Origin: Brevundimonas sp. UBA5866
GTDB lineage: Bacteria > Pseudomonadota > Alphaproteobacteria > Caulobacterales > Caulobacteraceae
Length of the DNA stretch: 9,636 nucleotides
Reading direction: 5' to 3'
NCBI RefSeq assembly: GCF_002432125.1
Contig: NZ_DJFS01000057.1
Coordinates: forward strand, 1-9,636
Both the position numbers and the translations under genes were made by a program. Shown one piece after another: positions 6,676 to 9,636 of the stretch; position 1 is the stretch's first letter, and every line of letters starts with the position of its first letter. The notes under the pieces are model-generated. The model was not told the origin of the DNA. It made no database searches and was given only the letters and a program-made list of their open reading frames with translations.

Positions 6676-6769
6676 GTTCGGCTTCGGAGAACCGTTCAGG
6701 ACGATTTAGATTTATTGTGATTTTGCGGCCCATATTCCGGTCGCAGGATACGGGTGGGACTGGGCGTCT

Positions 6770-7819
6770 GTGGCGGTAGTTGTTCGGGATCGTGAGGGGA
6801 TCGACGCGGATGCGCGGATAGCCCGCTCTGTGCTCGATACCGCCCTTCTGCCGGAGAATGCCCGTATCGGTGTGTGGCGCGAAACCGCGGCGTCGGTCTG
6901 GGAAATCTCGTCCATTACCGATGCGACCTTCTACGCCAAGGTGGATGCTTTTCACGCGGGCGATCTGATGTTCGGCTCTGTGGTCAGCTGCGCCCAGCGG
7001 ACCCAGAGGAACGCGGCCCTGATCGGTGCGGACGGGCTCGATTACTTTCTGATGCAGTTCTACATGGACGGCAGCCGTGTGGCCCGTACCCGCGGCAGGG
7101 ATCAGGTCTTTGCCAACGGCGACATGCTGATGGTCGATATGACACAGCCCATCCAGACCGAGTCCACGGCCTATCGCACGGTTGACCTGGTTCTGCCGCG
7201 GCGCGTGCTTGAACCGCTGCTGATCGATCCGGATGCCCACGCGGGCCAGCGTCTGGTCGCCGCCCATCCGCTGACGGCATTGTTCAGGACGCACCTGCTG
7301 GCGCTTTATGAACAGGCACCGCGTATGACCGAGGCCCAGGCCTTTGCGACACAGGGGGCCACGCTGGCCCTGGCGGCGGCGGCACTGAACGGCACCATCA
7401 GTCCCGAGCACGCCAGCGCGGTACGGGCCGCCGCGTGGCTGCCGGTACGGCGCTATATCGAAGAACATGTGGCCGATTTGAAACTGGGCGTCGGACAGGT
7501 CTGTCTGGCGTTCGGCATTTCGCGGGCCACGCTGTACCGCATGATGGAGCGGCACGGCGGCTTTGTGCAGTACGTGCGCAGGCGCCGCATGTACCGTTGC
7601 CGCGATGACCTGTTGTCAGCGGAGAATGCGCATCTGACGATTGCCGAGATCGCGGCGCGCTGGGGTTTCTCGAACGCTTCTGCGTTCAGCACGGGCTTCA
7701 AAGAGATTTTCGAGATGACCCCGCGCGACTTCCGGCAACTGGCCCGGGGGCGGGTGAGGCGGATCAGCGAGCGCGGCTCGGAAAGCGATTGGTCCAAATG
7801 GCTGGCCGCCATGCGCTAG
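6770..7819 (+). CDS. AraC-family transcriptional regulator with AraC-binding-like N-terminal domain
   Basis: This is a 349-residue cytoplasmic DNA-binding regulator. Residues about 20-200 resemble the AraC-binding-like sensor domain (PF14525 type), beginning LPENARIGVWRE and including DYFLMQFYMDG and ANGDMLMVDMTQP. Residues about 225-330 form the C-terminal AraC/XylS DNA-binding domain. Its first helix-turn-helix is VGQVCLAFGISRATLYRMM (241-259); the second is IAEIAARWGFSNASAFSTGF (291-310), followed by the hallmark FEMTPRDFR (314-322). The start is GTG at 6770. An in-frame TAG lies at 6707-6709 and no other standard start codon intervenes, and the ribosome site is weak (GGG-rich). The effector is unknown. 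It reads toward the autotransporter gene 226 bases downstream, and GAGAC-type repeats lie upstream of both genes, so it likely controls itself and the autotransporter. A transcriptional terminator between them is not obvious. Confidence 0.94.
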   Translation: MAVVVRDREGIDADARIARSVLDTALLPENARIGVWRETAASVWEISSITDATFYAKVDAFHAGDLMFGSVVSCAQRTQRNAALIGADGLDYFLMQFYMDGSRVARTRGRDQVFANGDMLMVDMTQPIQTESTAYRTVDLVLPRRVLEPLLIDPDAHAGQRLVAAHPLTALFRTHLLALYEQAPRMTEAQAFATQGATLALAAAALNGTISPEHASAVRAAAWLPVRRYIEEHVADLKLGVGQVCLAFGISRATLYRMMERHGGFVQYVRRRRMYRCRDDLLSAENAHLTIAEIAARWGFSNASAFSTGFKEIFEMTPRDFRQLARGRVRRISERGSESDWSKWLAAMR

Positions 7820-7826
7820 CGGGCTG

Positions 7827-7942
7827 GACCATCGGGCATCATGCCGTCTGAGACAGGCGGAAAACTCGCTGAGACGTCACAGAAAAACGTTTAAAAATAA
7901 TGTGATAGAGCCGCTTCAAAGCGTTGCTGTGCCCGATGGGCC
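7827..7942. repeat. 13-bp inverted repeat (one mismatch) bracketing the autotransporter control region
   Basis: GGACCATCGGGCA (7827-7839) and TGCCCGATGGGCC (7930-7942) are inverted copies with a single mismatch; the inner 10 bp are exact (7829-7838 and 7930-7939). About 90 bases lie between the arms and include the CTGAGAC repeats and an AT-rich tract. The right arm also contains GCCC-GAT-GGGC, a small palindrome of its own. Confidence 0.5.
7848..7881 (+). promoter_or_regulatory. Two CTGAGAC direct repeats in 21-bp phase, candidate AraC operator
   Basis: CTGAGAC occurs at 7848-7854 and 7869-7875, exactly 21 bp apart, which is two helical turns. Both copies are followed by partly similar A-rich sequence. 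The second runs into GTCACA and so overlaps the 10-bp element AGACGTCACA (7872-7881) that also lies upstream of the AraC gene. Tandem direct repeats about 21 bp apart are the usual arrangement for AraC/XylS-type regulators. An AT-rich tract (AAACGTTTAAAAATAAT, 7885-7901) follows and may include promoter elements, but I cannot assign them. Confidence 0.45.
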
Positions 7943-8032
7943 GTCTTAGCGAACCAAGTTGAAATCTAGTCCGTCCGAGTGGCGGTCAAAAGTTGCGCAC
8001 CCCCGCCTGTCCCCTTGGGCGGAAGGTGACTC

Positions 8033-8048
8033 GAGGGATCCGGGAATG
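8033..8048 (+). promoter_or_regulatory. Ribosome binding site deciding the autotransporter start
   Basis: GAGGGA at 8033-8038 lies seven bases before the ATG at 8046. Later in-frame ATGs at 8247 (Met68) and 8334 (Met97) lack such a site. This supports a start well upstream of the signal peptide. Confidence 0.65.
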
Positions 8049-9636
8049 AAAATCAACGCACGCGAAATGAACCGTATTGCCGGCGTAATCGACCGCGTGG
8101 TCGCCGAGCTGGATATCCGTGCCGCCGAAGAGGGCCAGCGCCGGATCGTTCGTGAGGAAGCGCTGCGTCTGCGGGCCTCGCTGTCGCAACAGTCCACCAA
8201 GGCCGCAGAGCGGCTGGACAGCAGTCTTGGGCGGCTGATCCAGTTGATGGACAACCCCCGGCCCGTGGCGGCGGCACCGGCACCGCGCCATCGTGCGGTT
8301 CTGTCGTGGCAGTCACTGTTGAAGGCCTTTGCCATGCTGGCGGGTTCGGCCCTGCTGGCCACACCGGCCTTTGCCGCGCCTTCGGTGGGTGATGCGGTAT
8401 CGCTGCCCGGCGGTGTCAGCGGTACGGTGGTTGAGGCCGTGTCCGAGGGCTATGTGGTCCGCGATGCGGATGACAAAGAGTATTTTGTCTACGCGCCGCC
8501 CGCCATCGGTGCGCAGGCTGTCGTCGGCAACAATTTTGACGCGCAGGGCAATGCGACGCCGGTCTATGACACGGTCCTTGCCTACCGGAACAGCAATGGC
8601 GACCGCGTCAACACCATCACCTGGGTGTCGGGTTTCCCAACCGACGGGGCAGGGAACGCCATTACGGGCGTCGTCTATGGTTCGCCCGAACAGACAACGG
8701 GCGGCGTCACCACGCCGGAAGTCGTGCGGGGAACCGTCACGGTCGTAGAAAATCTGGGCGGGGGTATCGATCCGTCCGATGCCACGGTGCCTTCGTCATC
8801 GGCTGACCAGAACCGTGTCAGCATTATCCGCCGTGCCTCGAACGGATCCAACGGGCGCAACGGGGCGATCTTCGTTCCGGCCAGCGGCGGCGGAGCGGGG
8901 CAAAACGGTGCCAACATCAATGAGACCCTGACCGAAAACCGCGACGTCGTCTCAACCGGTAGCGGTTCGCCGGGCTATATCGTCGCCAGCATCGGTGGTG
9001 ATGGCGGCAAGGGCGGCAACTCGTATCTGAACCTTGCCGGAGGCGGCAAGAGCGGCGGGCGTGGCGGCAATGGCGGCAATGTCACCGTCAATCTGACCGG
9101 CTCCGGCACCATCGAGACCCAGGGCGGCCAGGCGCACGGCGTCGTTCTGCAAAGCCGTGCTGGCAAGGGCGGTCGCGGGGGCAATGGCTGGGCGTCTACC
9201 GGAGGATCGGGCTCGGGCGGTAACGCGGCCAGCGGCGGCAATGTCGTAGGCACGGTCAACCTTGAGCAGATCACCACCTACGGTGAGGGCTCGCACGGGA
9301 TTTTGGTGCAGTCCCTCGGGGGCGGCGCGGGCAACAGCGGCTCTTCCTACGGCTTGTTCGGCTCTGCTGCCGACGGCGGATGGGGCGGCAACGGCGGTGC
9401 GGTGACGCTGAACAGCGGCTCGAACATCTACACCGCCAACAATTCCGCCTATGGTATTCTGGCCCAGTCCATCGGCGGGGCCGGTGGCGATGCCGGCGGC
9501 AGCGGCGGCATTGTCTCGTTTGGCGGTGCGGGCGGTAATGCCGGCAACGGCGGCGCAGTTACGGTGAATGTGACCGACGGGCGCATCGAGACGGCAGGTC
9601 GGTTTTCCTATGGCGTGGTGGCCCAGTCCATCGGCG
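8046..9636 (+). CDS. Autotransporter/adhesin with Gly-rich repeats, 5' part (runs off the window)
   Basis: The frame is open from ATG 8046 to the window edge: 530 codons with no stop. Residues 1-85 are charged and helical, with coiled-coil character. A hydrophobic signal segment follows (about 91-110), ending in ATPAFA with probable cleavage after Ala110. Residues 111-300 are Gly/Thr/Val-rich without a motif I recognise. From about 305 a Gly/Asn-rich repeat begins whose landmark is (S/A)YG(I/V)(L/V)xQSIGG, followed by GGxGGxVTVN and a strand ending in I-E/Y-T. The landmark Ser falls at 315, 370, 423, 475 and 528, a 52-55 residue period, as expected for a beta-helix passenger. The C-terminal barrel is not in the window, so secretion by the type V route is inferred from repeat style. 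The upstream AraC gene probably regulates it. An alternative start at Met68 would give a conventional long signal peptide. Confidence 0.82.
   Translation, partial: MKINAREMNRIAGVIDRVVAELDIRAAEEGQRRIVREEALRLRASLSQQSTKAAERLDSSLGRLIQLMDNPRPVAAAPAPRHRAVLSWQSLLKAFAMLAGSALLATPAFAAPSVGDAVSLPGGVSGTVVEAVSEGYVVRDADDKEYFVYAPPAIGAQAVVGNNFDAQGNATPVYDTVLAYRNSNGDRVNTITWVSGFPTDGAGNAITGVVYGSPEQTTGGVTTPEVVRGTVTVVENLGGGIDPSDATVPSSSADQNRVSIIRRASNGSNGRNGAIFVPASGGGAGQNGANINETLTENRDVVSTGSGSPGYIVASIGGDGGKGGNSYLNLAGGGKSGGRGGNGGNVTVNLTGSGTIETQGGQAHGVVLQSRAGKGGRGGNGWASTGGSGSGGNAASGGNVVGTVNLEQITTYGEGSHGILVQSLGGGAGNSGSSYGLFGSAADGGWGGNGGAVTLNSGSNIYTANNSAYGILAQSIGGAGGDAGGSGGIVSFGGAGGNAGNGGAVTVNVTDGRIETAGRFSYGVVAQSIG
8973..9636 (+). 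repeat. Tandem 52-55 codon Gly-rich passenger repeats
   Basis: Five successive repeat landmarks (GYIVAS, GVVLQS, GILVQS, GILAQS, GVVAQS) are spaced 55, 53, 52 and 53 codons apart. At the DNA level the last two share an exact 18-bp direct repeat (9460-9477 and 9619-9636), 159 bp apart. The first two copies are more diverged than the last three. The array continues beyond the window. Confidence 0.8.

Larger units (their letters stand above)
6460..6769. other. 310-base intergenic region rich in inverted repeats, upstream of the AraC gene
   Basis: No credible gene lies here. A 76-codon frame from a TTG at 6490 to 6720 is Arg/Cys-rich, lacks a ribosome site and resembles no family I know. The region holds an AT-rich inverted repeat just after the UdgX stop (6463-6481), a strong hairpin with a perfect 8-bp core (6550-6583), an imperfect 7-bp inverted repeat AGTGTCT/AGACTCT (6631-6649) and TGTGACGTCT (6666-6675). 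I could not place a convincing -35/-10 pair. It probably contains the 3' end of the repair transcript and the control region of the AraC gene. Confidence 0.5.

Noticed and set aside
6490..6720. 76-codon plus-strand frame from a TTG between the UdgX and AraC genes
   Set aside because: It has no ribosome site, an Arg/Cys-rich product unlike any family I know, no third-position bias, and it overlaps the inverted repeats that look regulatory.
6629..7555. 308-codon minus-strand frame antisense to the AraC gene
   Set aside because: It is His/Gln/Arg-rich, typical of antisense shadows, while the plus frame encodes a complete AraC regulator.
8973..9636. Similarity to mycobacterial PE_PGRS Gly/Asn-rich proteins
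   Set aside because: There is no PE domain. The signal peptide, the QSIGG landmark and the beta-helix period fit a Gram-negative autotransporter instead.
1..9636. tRNA, rRNA, CRISPR array, insertion sequence or prophage genes
   Set aside because: I saw no cloverleaf, rRNA segment, regularly spaced short repeats, transposase or integrase on either strand.

Overview
The window looks like chromosome from an alphaproteobacterium. It is GC-rich, and the real genes favour G or C at third codon positions. The gene set is a soluble globin-coupled chemotaxis receptor, a UdgX-type DNA-repair pair, and an AraC-like regulator beside a Gly-rich autotransporter. This suggests Caulobacterales (possibly Asticcacaulis or a relative), but that placement is inference from memory of gene content, not a search. 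All seven supported genes lie on the + strand.

Layout. 1-241: no convincing gene; leader of the first gene. 242-778: PfpI/DJ-1 family protein. 881-2500: cytoplasmic globin-coupled methyl-accepting chemotaxis protein ending in a CheR/CheB-docking-type pentapeptide. 2574-3710: secreted lipoprotein with a TTG start, an Asp/Asn/Asp calcium-loop-like motif and an LprI/DUF1311-like C-terminus. 3743-5020 and 5020-6459: a radical SAM protein (SplB-like, UDG-linked family) and a DUF4130-UdgX fusion, overlapping by one base. 6460-6769: 310 bases without a gene but with several inverted repeats. 6770-7819: AraC-family regulator. 7820-8045: a short, repeat-dense intergenic region. 8046 to the window end: the 5' part of a large autotransporter/adhesin with about 53-residue Gly-rich repeats, cut by the window edge.

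How the genes work together. The radical SAM and UdgX genes form a tight two-gene repair unit. The radical SAM protein ends in QLSLF, which matches the consensus for binding the bacterial beta sliding clamp and suggests recruitment to replication or repair sites. The AraC gene and the autotransporter probably form a regulator-target pair. Both upstream regions carry GAGAC-core repeats, including a perfect 8-bp inverted repeat before araC, two CTGAGAC copies exactly 21 bp apart before the autotransporter, and a 10-bp element shared in opposite orientation. The DJ-1 protein and the globin receptor could both concern oxidative or oxygen status, but nothing in the sequence ties them into one system.

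The best candidates for something undescribed are the clamp motif on the radical SAM protein, the GAGAC operator network, and the roughly 90-residue helical extension ahead of the autotransporter signal peptide.
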